A DNA stretch of 8,377 bases from Deltaproteobacteria bacterium RBG_13_61_14 (GTDB lineage Bacteria > RBG-13-61-14), in the NCBI GenBank assembly GCA_001797815.1, contig MGQK01000091.1, positions 16,984-25,360 of the forward strand, read 5' to 3'. Below, in pieces: positions 1 through 6,498 of this stretch. The position numbers and the translations under genes are program-made. The notes under the pieces are model-generated. The model searched no databases and had not been told where the DNA came from. It worked only from the letters and a program-made list of their open reading frames with translations. Within the stretch, counting starts at the first letter, position 1. The number at the start of each line of letters is the position of its first letter.

Positions 1-2
1 GG

Positions 3-914
3 CCGCCCGGCGACCTCGAACCGATTGTCGCGCTCAAGTCGCGCCGGCCTTTTTCCCTGATCCTGGAATTGCCCCGGCCACAGGCCTCCTGGTGGTCCCG
101 GGTTTTAGGCCGGCGAGCGGCCCGCCGATGGTCGGGCCCGGGCCGGAACCCGGCCATCGCCGGATTCGTGGCGCGCAGCCGGAGCGGACGGCGGCTGATC
201 GAAAAAGTCTTCGGCGCCGATCCTTCCCGGGTCTTGTGTTTGAGCCTGGGAGTGGATGCCGAGCATTTCCAGTTCCATCCCGAGGCGCGGGGGTGGTGGC
301 GCGAGCGGCTGGGTTTGGGTCACTGGGAAACCCTTTGCCTTCAGCTTGGCCCTTTCCGCTCCCAGGCCGAGGTGGAGATGATCTTTGCGGCCGGGGGTCA
401 CATGCTGCGGGAGGGTCGGGCCTTGCTCGCTCTGGTCGGCAATGGGCCGTGGACCTGGCGGGAGCTGGTGCGGGAGCAGGCGCGCCGGCTGGGAGTCCTC
501 CATCGGGTCAAGTTCCTGGGGGAGATTCCTTCTCGCGACCTTCCCGGCCTTTACAGCGCCGGGGACCTTGGCTTCGCTTTGGGGGCCGACCCCGCGCTCA
601 TGGCCGCGGCCATGGCCTGCCGGCTTCCGCTCTTGCCTTCGGCCGAAGGCGCGCTGGCCTGGTGGAGAGAAAGGAGCCTGGGATCGGAGGCGCGAGTGGA
701 GGTCGGATCTGGGAACGGACTGCGCCGGCAACTGACGCGCCTGGTCTTGGAACCGAGCCAAAGGCGGCGGCAGGGCGAGGCTGCGCGCTGCTTCATTGAG
801 GCCGAGTGTGCCTGGTCGGCGCAGGCGGAAAAGATGTGTCGGTGGTATCGAGAGCTGGCGGTGATGCCGGCGGCCGGGGAGATGGAGTCAAGGGAAGAGC
901 GGCTGGCGGCTTGA
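3..914 (+). CDS. GT4-like glycosyltransferase, degenerate, 5'-partial
   Basis: The reading frame is open to the left edge (303 visible residues), so the N-terminal acceptor-binding domain lies outside the window. A TTG at 69 has no Shine-Dalgarno sequence and is not the start. What is visible resembles the donor-binding half of GT-B fold GT4 enzymes: a phrase like 'SLGVDAEHF' (the usual '.NGVD...F'), then 'LCLQLGPF', 'ALVGNGP', 'VKFLGEIPSRDLPGLYSAGDLGFAL' split around residues 170-192, and 'AMACRLPLLPS'. The key donor-binding residues are not there. The Arg and Lys of the usual GRLxxxKG become Pro and Ala (GPFRSQA, about residues 116-122), and the EX7E motif is replaced by ADPALMAAAMA (about 195-205), with no Glu at either position. 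The C-terminal helix region is normal in length. It ends 12 bases before the next gene and is probably co-transcribed with it. It may be non-catalytic or have an unusual donor. Family call is fairly sure, function is not. Confidence 0.8.
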   Translation, partial: PPGDLEPIVALKSRRPFSLILELPRPQASWWSRVLGRRAARRWSGPGRNPAIAGFVARSRSGRRLIEKVFGADPSRVLCLSLGVDAEHFQFHPEARGWWRERLGLGHWETLCLQLGPFRSQAEVEMIFAAGGHMLREGRALLALVGNGPWTWRELVREQARRLGVLHRVKFLGEIPSRDLPGLYSAGDLGFALGADPALMAAAMACRLPLLPSAEGALAWWRERSLGSEARVEVGSGNGLRRQLTRLVLEPSQRRRQGEAARCFIEAECAWSAQAEKMCRWYRELAVMPAAGEMESREERLAA

Positions 915-926
915 GGAGGGTGAAAG

Positions 927-1961
927 ATGATTCGATTGGCCGTATTGGGATTGGGAGAACGAGGCCGGCAGAGGCTGCAAACGCTCACCGCCCTGCCGGA
1001 GGTGGCCGTGGAGATGGTCTACGACCGGGACGAGACGGCCCGGCGGTGGGTCAAGGCGCGTTATCCGGAGATCGAGGTGGTCGCGGACCTGCACCGGGTC
1101 TTGGCGGATCTCGCCATCCACGCGGTAGTAGTGGCCCTGCCCGCGGCCGAGCAGCCAGCCCTGGTTTGTCAGGCCATTGCTTCAGGCAAACATTGCCTGG
1201 TCGAATGGCCGCCGGCCGTCTCGCTCGAGGGGCTGAGAGAAATCCAGGCGTTCAGCCGGGAGCGGAAGCGCGTGGCGGTCATCAGCTTGCCGCTCCTGTT
1301 TCATCCGGCCGCGGTCCGGGCCAAGGAGCTGATCGAGCGGGGCGACCTGGGCTGGGTATTTTATGTCTCGGCCATTCATCACCGGCCGGCTTCGTTTCTG
1401 GTGGATCAACATGTGACCTGGAGCCTGGCCTACGAGGAGGTTTCCCTGGCCCTGTTCCTGCTGGGGGAGACCCCTCGCCGGGTCCGGGCCACGGGTTTTT
1501 ATTTCTTGAACCATCGGGCGGACACGGTGTCGCTCCATCTCGAGTTCCTTTCCGGCCGCCACGCCCTGGTGGAGGTGAGCGGCCTGGGTGCGGAACCGTC
1601 CCGCTCCTTTTCGGTGGTGGGTTCCAAACGGTCGGCGCGGTTGGACCTGCTGAGCGCCCAGGCGCCCCTGGCCCTGCACACTCCCCTCCGGGAAGGGGAA
1701 ACGGAGGCGCTCGGGAGCAATCCGTGGGCGCTGGAGACGCGCTGGCTGAGCTTGCAGGCGGTGGCTGCGCTCCAGGAAGAAACCCAGCATTTCCTGGAGT
1801 GCATCGGCCAGGGCCGAGCGCCCCTGGCCGACCTCGGCCGGGTCGAGGATCTGCTCCGGGTGCTCCTGGCCGCGGACCTCTCGCTCCGCTACGACGGCGC
1901 GCACGTGGACGTGGCCCGGCAGTCCGTGCAAATCCCGATGGGTTGGCGCGCCGCCGCCTGA
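927..1961 (+). CDS. Gfo/Idh/MocA-family oxidoreductase-like protein, catalytic residues replaced
   Basis: A 344-residue protein of normal length for the Gfo/Idh/MocA family, whose members oxidise or reduce sugars and nucleotide sugars with NAD(P). The ATG at 927 is chosen because GAGGAGGG lies at 913-920 and the Rossmann motif starts at once (GLGERG, residues 8-13). Family phrases follow: 'VVVALPAAEQ' near residue 70, 'ASGKHCLVEWP' at 85-95, and 'LAYEEVSLALFLLGETP' at 167-183. In active members the second phrase reads EKP, with a catalytic Lys, and the third reads 'PHD', with His and Asp. Here these are Trp94, Glu170 and Glu171. The C-terminal alpha/beta domain looks complete. It could bind a nucleotide or sugar without normal redox chemistry, or use different residues. 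It sits between a degenerate glycosyltransferase and a degenerate HAD protein, gaps 12 and 11 bases. Fold assignment is strong; activity is doubtful. Confidence 0.88.
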   Translation: MIRLAVLGLGERGRQRLQTLTALPEVAVEMVYDRDETARRWVKARYPEIEVVADLHRVLADLAIHAVVVALPAAEQPALVCQAIASGKHCLVEWPPAVSLEGLREIQAFSRERKRVAVISLPLLFHPAAVRAKELIERGDLGWVFYVSAIHHRPASFLVDQHVTWSLAYEEVSLALFLLGETPRRVRATGFYFLNHRADTVSLHLEFLSGRHALVEVSGLGAEPSRSFSVVGSKRSARLDLLSAQAPLALHTPLREGETEALGSNPWALETRWLSLQAVAALQEETQHFLECIGQGRAPLADLGRVEDLLRVLLAADLSLRYDGAHVDVARQSVQIPMGWRAAA

Positions 1962-1972
1962 AAGAAGAGACC

Positions 1973-2668
1973 ATGGGCTTCCGCCAGATCTTCATCGCGC
2001 TCGACGGCCCGGTCCTGGACCGGTCGGCCGGCTACTTTGCTCTGTTCCGCGAGCTGATGCAGGAATTTGAGTTTCCTTGCCCTCCCTGGCCGCAGTTTGC
2101 CCTCTCCTTTCAAAAGGGTCTTTCGCTGCGAGCCTTGCTGCCGGCGAGGTGGCCGGCCGCTGTGGAGGAGAAGTTGATGGAGCAGTGGGAAGAGCGCCTG
2201 GAAGAACTGGAGGCAGGTGGAGGCGATCGGGTCTGGCCGGAGGTGCCCTCGGTCCTTTCGACCTGGTCCCGGCACGCCTTCCTGGTCCTGGTCGCGCGCC
2301 GGCGCGCTCTGCACCAGGTGCTCGGGCAGGTAGATGCCCTGGGCTTGCGGCCGTTTTTTCGGGTGATCGTGCTTTCCAGCCAGTGGCACTGGCCCGATGC
2401 GAGGCTTTGGAGCTCGCCCGCGCCTGAATCCAAGAACAGCTTGTTGGTGGCCGGTCATCCCTGGGAACTCCAGAGCGGCAAAGCCCGCGGGCTCATCACC
2501 GCGGCAGTGACCGCCGGCCCTTTTCCGCTCTCCCAGATCCTGGCCGCCAAGCCGGATTATGTCTGGTCCCGACTCCGGGAAGGCAATCCCGTGGTCCGGG
2601 AGCCCGGGCGCCGGGAAGCTGAGCTTCCCCCAACTCCCCGGGCGTTCGCCGTCGCAGGTGGCCGATGA
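1973..2668 (+). CDS. HAD-superfamily phosphatase-like protein, nucleophile missing
   Basis: A 231-residue protein starting at ATG 1973, 11 bases after the previous stop, behind the purine-rich GAAGAGA (1964-1970). The frame is open much further upstream, but that extension only overlaps the oxidoreductase. It resembles HAD hydrolases (phosphoglycolate phosphatase-like) of the type that begin 'FxDFDGPILD'. Here residues 6-16 read IFIALDGPVLD, so the nucleophilic first Asp is Ala9, while the second Asp (Asp11) is kept. Motif II 'LVLVT' becomes LVLVA (Ala108 for Thr/Ser). Motif IV 'GDTxxD' becomes AGHPWE (160-165), losing the first Asp and changing the second to Glu. The flanking scaffold is well kept: 'SGKARGLITAAVTAG' (168-182) and 'KPDYVWSRLREG' (193-204). 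I see no motif III Lys in the usual place. Phosphatase activity is unlikely. The last ~25 residues are Pro/Arg-rich. Its stop overlaps the next start as ATGA, suggesting translational coupling. Confidence 0.8.
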   Translation: MGFRQIFIALDGPVLDRSAGYFALFRELMQEFEFPCPPWPQFALSFQKGLSLRALLPARWPAAVEEKLMEQWEERLEELEAGGGDRVWPEVPSVLSTWSRHAFLVLVARRRALHQVLGQVDALGLRPFFRVIVLSSQWHWPDARLWSSPAPESKNSLLVAGHPWELQSGKARGLITAAVTAGPFPLSQILAAKPDYVWSRLREGNPVVREPGRREAELPPTPRAFAVAGGR

Positions 2669-4170
2669 GCGGGCTCGAGCTTTCACGATGGAATGTCCTC
2701 AGTGGGGGCGAGGGACGGCGGGTCCTGGCCCTGGCGCTCGGGGGCGGGAGCTTGGCCGGGTGCTTGATCCTCTACCATCACGCGCTGGGAGGAATCCTGC
2801 TCCTCTTGCCCCTGGCCGCCATCCTCATCGCGGACCCGCGGCGTTTCCTCCCGGCCGGCCTGATCTTCCTGGCCGTGGAGACGGTCATCCTGAAATACGC
2901 GCCGGCGCCGCTCACGATCCCGATCCGCTACGCGGTGGAAAGCGCCACCGTGGCCTTGGCCTTGCTCACGGTGGCCGGAAAAGCGCTGCGGGGGGAAGTG
3001 CCCCGCCGGACGCCGATTGATCTGCCGCTGCTGTGTTTCCTGGCCACGGTCGCGGTTTCCGCGGCCATCAACCACGTGCCCGGGGTGGTGGCCGCGGCCG
3101 GCGTGAAAAACCTGCTGCGTTTCGTGTTCCTGTTTTACCTGGCGGTCCAGTTGGACTTTTTTCCCCGGGACCTCCGCCGGCTGTTAACGGTCCTTTTTGC
3201 GGTGGCCGCGGCGGAGACGCTGTTTTGTTTGTTCCAACCCATTCTCGGAGTCCGGCTTTTGGATTTCCTGCGCCCGGGCGAAGTGATGGTGGGGGGAATC
3301 CTGCTGCGCGCCGGGGAGGTGGTGGAACAGACGCCTTTTTCCAAGGCCTTCGGCACCATGGGACGCTACAATTACCTGGGCAATTACCTGGCCTTTGCGC
3401 TTTGCCTGGGGATCGCCCCGGTCGCCCTGGGCGCCCGGACCCGAACCCGCTTCGCGCTCCTCGCCTTTCTCGGCCTGGGCCTCTTTCTCACGTCCTCGCG
3501 CATGTCCATCCTCGGCCTGGGCCTGGGAGTAGCCTGGATGTTCCTGCGCGGTCAAAAGCGCTGGCCGCTGCTGCTCCTTTTCGGGTTGGTCCTGGCCCTG
3601 GCCCTCGAGTTTTCCCGGGTCCGGCTCCTTGATTTCGCCGGCGGCGAGACCGGCGCCAGCGCCCGCGACCGTTTCTTCGTCATATACACTCCGGAATACA
3701 GGGAGCAAAGCACGCGCTGGCACACCCTGACCACCATCCTGCCCGCGTTGTTGCAGCACTCGCCGCTTTTGGGGCTGGGCAGCGGGACGATTGCCAGCGA
3801 CGCCTTGAGCATTTTTCCGGAGCAGGATCGTTCGCGGGAGCTGGGGATCGCACCCTATTTCATCACTTGGCTGCCGGACGTGGGCGTGGCGGCGATGATC
3901 GGTCAGTTCGGGCTTTTGGGCACCGCCTGCCTGGGCTGGATCTTGCTCCGCCTGTTCCGGCTGGCCTCGCGGCTGGTCAAGCAGAGTCCTCGCCCGGAGG
4001 TGCGGGCGCTCGGGCTGGGGGTGGCGGGGATCATCCTGGTCATGGCCTTCATCAACCTGCCGGGTTACGCCTTCAATTACCGGGTCCCGGCTTACACGTT
4101 CTGGCTGATGACCGGGGTGATGGCGCGCCTGGCCCAAGCGGAGGAGGGGGACCGATGCGAATCCTCTTGA
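2665..4170 (+). CDS. O-antigen ligase/polymerase-like integral membrane protein
   Basis: A 501-residue protein with about 12 hydrophobic segments, roughly residues 20-39, 40-56, 62-78, 90-108, 119-135, 148-163, 172-192, 236-258, 262-278, 282-314 and three after 403. It has one long hydrophilic loop at about 318-402. This is the architecture of the Wzy_C/WaaL superfamily, which polymerises lipid-linked repeat units or transfers glycans on the outer face of the inner membrane. Family-like phrases are 'GTMGRYNYLGNYLAF' (230-244), 'LFLTSSRMSILG' (273-284, Arg279), 'STRWHTL' (349-355, Arg351) before 'PLLGLGSGT', and 'LPDVGVAAMIGQFGLLG' (403-419). The loop lacks the 'HN' often seen before that last phrase; here it reads 'ITWLPDVG'. 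Sequence alone does not separate polymerase from ligase. The start overlaps the previous stop (ATGA, 2665-2668), and its own Shine-Dalgarno is weak, consistent with coupling. It overlaps the next gene by 16 bases. Confidence 0.9.
   Translation: MSGLELSRWNVLSGGEGRRVLALALGGGSLAGCLILYHHALGGILLLLPLAAILIADPRRFLPAGLIFLAVETVILKYAPAPLTIPIRYAVESATVALALLTVAGKALRGEVPRRTPIDLPLLCFLATVAVSAAINHVPGVVAAAGVKNLLRFVFLFYLAVQLDFFPRDLRRLLTVLFAVAAAETLFCLFQPILGVRLLDFLRPGEVMVGGILLRAGEVVEQTPFSKAFGTMGRYNYLGNYLAFALCLGIAPVALGARTRTRFALLAFLGLGLFLTSSRMSILGLGLGVAWMFLRGQKRWPLLLLFGLVLALALEFSRVRLLDFAGGETGASARDRFFVIYTPEYREQSTRWHTLTTILPALLQHSPLLGLGSGTIASDALSIFPEQDRSRELGIAPYFITWLPDVGVAAMIGQFGLLGTACLGWILLRLFRLASRLVKQSPRPEVRALGLGVAGIILVMAFINLPGYAFNYRVPAYTFWLMTGVMARLAQAEEGDRCESS
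4141..4150 (+). promoter_or_regulatory. Ribosome binding site for the 4155 gene, inside the upstream gene
   Basis: GAGGAGGGGG ends five bases before ATG 4155. It fixes that start even though the frame stays open upstream to about 3867; the upstream stretch merely overlaps the membrane-protein gene in another frame. Confidence 0.7.
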
Positions 4171-5471
4171 TCAACAAGTTTTTCTTTGGGCTGGGCGGGA
4201 CCGAGACTTATCTATTCGAAATCCGCGAGGCCTTGAAAAAAGCCGGCCACCAGGTGGCGGAATTCGCCATGCGCCATCCGAAGAATCGCCCGAGCGAGTT
4301 TTCCGACTATTTTGTGCCGGAGCTGAACCTGGAACCGGCGGAGTTGAGCTTTTGGGACCAGGTCCGCACCGGAGGGAAGGTGATCTATTCCCGGGAGGCC
4401 CGGCGCCGGCTGGCCCGGCTGATCCGCGACTTTCAACCGGACCTGGCCCACCTGCACAACATCCACCGCCAGTTGACGCCTTCGATCCTGTTCGCCCTGC
4501 ACCGGGCGCGCGTCCCGATGGTTTGGACCTTGCACGACCTCCAGCTCGCCTGCCCCAACCATATGATGTTCGACCCGGAAGAGGAAGTGATCTGCGAAGC
4601 CTGCCGGGGCAGGAAATATTACCGGGCCATTTCCCGCGAGTGCATCAAAGGCTCGCCCCTGGCCAGCGCGGCCGGCGCGCTGGAGAGCTATTTGTATGCG
4701 GCCTTGGGCATCTACCGCCACTGGGTCACCTTATACCTGAGCCCCAGCCAGTTCCTGCGCAACCTGCTCCGGGAAGAAGGATTTCCTTCCTCACGCCTGG
4801 TGCATCTTCCCAACTATGCCGATACCGACCGGATCCGGGCCCAGTTCGGAGGCGAGGGCTACGGGCTCTTTGCCGGCCGCCTCTCGCCGGAGAAGGGGCT
4901 GCATACCTTGCTCAGCGCTCTGGCCCGGGTGCCGGAGCAGCGCTTCTACATCCTGGGCGCCGGGCCGCTCGCCTTCGAGCTGCGCCGGCGGGCGGATCAC
5001 CTGGGTCTCAAGCAGGTGCGGTTCCTGGGGCGCCTGAGCGGGGCCAACTTCGAGACGATGCGGCGCCAGGCCTCGTTTGTGGTGGTCCCGTCCGAGTGCT
5101 ATGAGAACTGCCCCTTCTCGGTGCTGGAAGCTTTTGCCGCGGGCAAGGCGGTGCTGGCCAGTCGCATCGGCGGCATCCCGGAGCTGGTGCGCGACGGCGA
5201 GACCGGGTTCCTGTTTCCGCCGGGCGATGCCGAGGCTTTTGCCGCGGGCATCCGCCGTCTGGCCGAGCACCCCCGGGAAACCGAAGCGCTGGGCCGGCAG
5301 GCCCGCCGGGTGGCGGAAGACGAATACAGCCTGGCCGTGCACCTGGATCGGCTCCTGGCGTATTACCAGCGCGCCCTGGGCAAGAGTGAAGCAGGAAAGG
5401 AGGATGAAGCCGCATGCCCGTCCGCGACGCCGTTCTTGCCGTCAGCTACCGATGCAACGCACGCTGCCTGA
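4155..5471 (+). CDS. GT4 glycosyltransferase with a Cys-rich insert
   Basis: A 438-residue retaining GT-B glycosyltransferase that should transfer a sugar from a nucleotide sugar to a growing glycan at the cytoplasmic face. The N-terminal domain opens with MRILLINKFFFGLGGTETY, with the glycine-rich loop at residues 12-15. 'LAHLHNIHRQ' (98-106) and 'WTLHDLQLACPN' (124-135) follow. The donor domain has the Arg/Lys pair in GRLSPEKG (Arg242, Lys247), 'ILGAGP' (266-271), and a full EX7E motif (Glu317 to Glu325 in ENCPFSVLE). Cys133, Cys147, Cys150 and Cys163 form a cluster seen in one GT4 subgroup and could bind a metal; this is inferred. The family core ends near residue 407 ('LLAYYQRAL'). The last ~30 residues are low-complexity, and the final 19 codons overlap the radical SAM gene. 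All catalytic motifs look intact. Donor and acceptor cannot be told from the sequence. Confidence 0.93.
   Translation: MRILLINKFFFGLGGTETYLFEIREALKKAGHQVAEFAMRHPKNRPSEFSDYFVPELNLEPAELSFWDQVRTGGKVIYSREARRRLARLIRDFQPDLAHLHNIHRQLTPSILFALHRARVPMVWTLHDLQLACPNHMMFDPEEEVICEACRGRKYYRAISRECIKGSPLASAAGALESYLYAALGIYRHWVTLYLSPSQFLRNLLREEGFPSSRLVHLPNYADTDRIRAQFGGEGYGLFAGRLSPEKGLHTLLSALARVPEQRFYILGAGPLAFELRRRADHLGLKQVRFLGRLSGANFETMRRQASFVVVPSECYENCPFSVLEAFAAGKAVLASRIGGIPELVRDGETGFLFPPGDAEAFAAGIRRLAEHPRETEALGRQARRVAEDEYSLAVHLDRLLAYYQRALGKSEAGKEDEAACPSATPFLPSATDATHAA
5397..5403 (+). promoter_or_regulatory. Ribosome binding site for the radical SAM gene
   Basis: AAGGAGG lies 10 bases before ATG 5414 and decides that start. 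The nearer ATG at 5404 is in another frame and directly abuts the motif, so it is not a usable start for this protein. The site lies inside the coding region of the upstream glycosyltransferase. Confidence 0.65.
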
Positions 5472-6403
5472 TCTGTCAGATCTGGAAGCTGAAGCCGGAG
5501 CCCGAGCTCCCGGCAAAAGCCTATCGCCGGCTGCCGGGCTCGCTGCAAGAGATCAACCTGACCGGCGGCGAGCCTTTCCTGCGCGACGACCTGCCCGAGC
5601 TGGTGGCCGCGGTGAAAGCGGCCTGCCCCCGCGCCCGCCTGACCCTGATCTCCAACGGCCTGTTGCCCGAGCGGATCCAGAGGTTACTGCCCGTCCTCCA
5701 CCGGCTCGACCCCAAGCTCGGGCTCGGCTTTTCCCTGGACGGCATCGGCGAGGTGCATGACCGGGTGCGCGGAGTTCCCGGCGCTTACGACCGGGTGCGC
5801 AGCTCGCTGGACCTCGCGCTCCGCCTGGGCTTCCACGACCTCCGTCTCTCCTTTACCCAGAGCCGCCACAACCCGGGCGCGCTCGGCCAGGTCTATGCCC
5901 TCTGCCGGGAGCTTAAGCTCGAATGTTCCGCCACCACGGCCCAGGACTCCCCCCTCTATTTCCGCACCCCGGCCGGGGCGGCTCCGGAAAACGGGCATCT
6001 TCGCCGCGACCTGGAACACGTCATCCGGCAGCAACTCCTGTCGTTCTCGCCCAAGCGCTGGGCCCGCGCCTATTTTTATAGCGGCTTGATCGAATTCGCC
6101 GAACAGCGCCGACGCCGGCTTCCCTGCCGGGCCGGCCGCGATCTGTTTTTCATGGACTCTGCTGGCCGGATCTACCCTTGCCCGATGCTCCCGTGCCGCA
6201 TGGGCAGCCTGGTGGAGCAGCCTTTTGCCGAGCTCTGGCTAAGCCCGGCCGCGAGGCGGGCGCGCCGACAGGCCGGCCAATGCCGGGACGGCTGCTGGAT
6301 GGTTTGCAGCGCGCGCTCGGCCATGGTGCGGCATCCACACCGGGTCCTGGGCTGGGTGGTCAAGCACAAGCTGAAAAGTCATCTGGGCCGGGCGCCGCTC
6401 TGA
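5414..6403 (+). CDS. Radical SAM protein with SPASM/twitch-like C-terminus
   Basis: A 329-residue protein. Near its start is the radical SAM cluster motif CX3CX2C (Cys14, Cys18, Cys21 in YRCNARCLIC), followed by 'NLTGGEPFLRDDL' with the GGEP motif at 51-54, 'LISNG' (78-82) and 'GFSLDG' (105-110), all typical of the SAM-binding barrel. The C-terminal part has extra cysteines: Cys238, then G-x4-C ending at Cys256, then Cys261, and Cys290, Cys294, Cys298. The CX(n)GX4C element matches SPASM/twitch domains, which hold auxiliary iron-sulfur clusters, although the later Cys spacing is not the textbook SPASM series. Twitch enzymes such as BtrN oxidise aminocyclitols, so a sugar-modifying role fits the glycan cluster; this is inference. 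No precursor-peptide gene is nearby, which argues against peptide maturation. It overlaps the upstream glycosyltransferase by 58 bases and is followed by a hairpin. Confidence 0.88.
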   Translation: MPVRDAVLAVSYRCNARCLICQIWKLKPEPELPAKAYRRLPGSLQEINLTGGEPFLRDDLPELVAAVKAACPRARLTLISNGLLPERIQRLLPVLHRLDPKLGLGFSLDGIGEVHDRVRGVPGAYDRVRSSLDLALRLGFHDLRLSFTQSRHNPGALGQVYALCRELKLECSATTAQDSPLYFRTPAGAAPENGHLRRDLEHVIRQQLLSFSPKRWARAYFYSGLIEFAEQRRRRLPCRAGRDLFFMDSAGRIYPCPMLPCRMGSLVEQPFAELWLSPAARRARRQAGQCRDGCWMVCSARSAMVRHPHRVLGWVVKHKLKSHLGRAPL

Positions 6404-6405
6404 AC

Positions 6406-6478
6406 ATGGTTTCTGGCGCCTGGTTTCTGGTGCCTGGTTTCATGAACCAGGAACCAGGAACCAGGAACTGCAAACCAT
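6406..6478. repeat. Long hairpin built of 7-base repeats
   Basis: The 95-base gap between the radical SAM and last glycosyltransferase genes is mostly one inverted repeat. The left arm contains 7-base units (GGTTTCT, GGCGCCT, GGTTTCT, GGTGCCT, GGTTTCA); the right arm contains AGGAACC-type units. The inner stem pairs about 6419-6439 with about 6445-6465 (around 21 pairs, one G-T wobble, one mismatch) across a very tight loop. An outer stem pairs ATGGTTT (6406-6412) with AAACCAT (6472-6478) across a symmetric 6-by-6 internal loop. No T-run follows, so it is not a classical terminator. In the transcript it would form a strong hairpin and could affect mRNA decay or expression of the last gene. 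Confidence 0.85.
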
Positions 6479-6498
6479 CTTCACAAGGAAAAGAAGCG

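Noticed and set aside
806-1972. Upstream extension of the HAD-like gene frame
   Set aside because: The extension overlaps the oxidoreductase entirely, is Gly/Pro/Arg-rich, and family likeness begins only at the ATG at 1973, which has a ribosome site.
3184-4137. 317-codon minus-strand open frame opposite the membrane-protein gene
   Set aside because: The translation is rich in Gln, Gly, Arg and Pro with no domain likeness. It mirrors a convincing membrane protein on the + strand and arises from high GC content.
6178-6498. Upstream extension of the last glycosyltransferase frame
   Set aside because: It is a shadow of the radical SAM gene followed by the repeat hairpin. The GT4 N-terminus begins at 6499.
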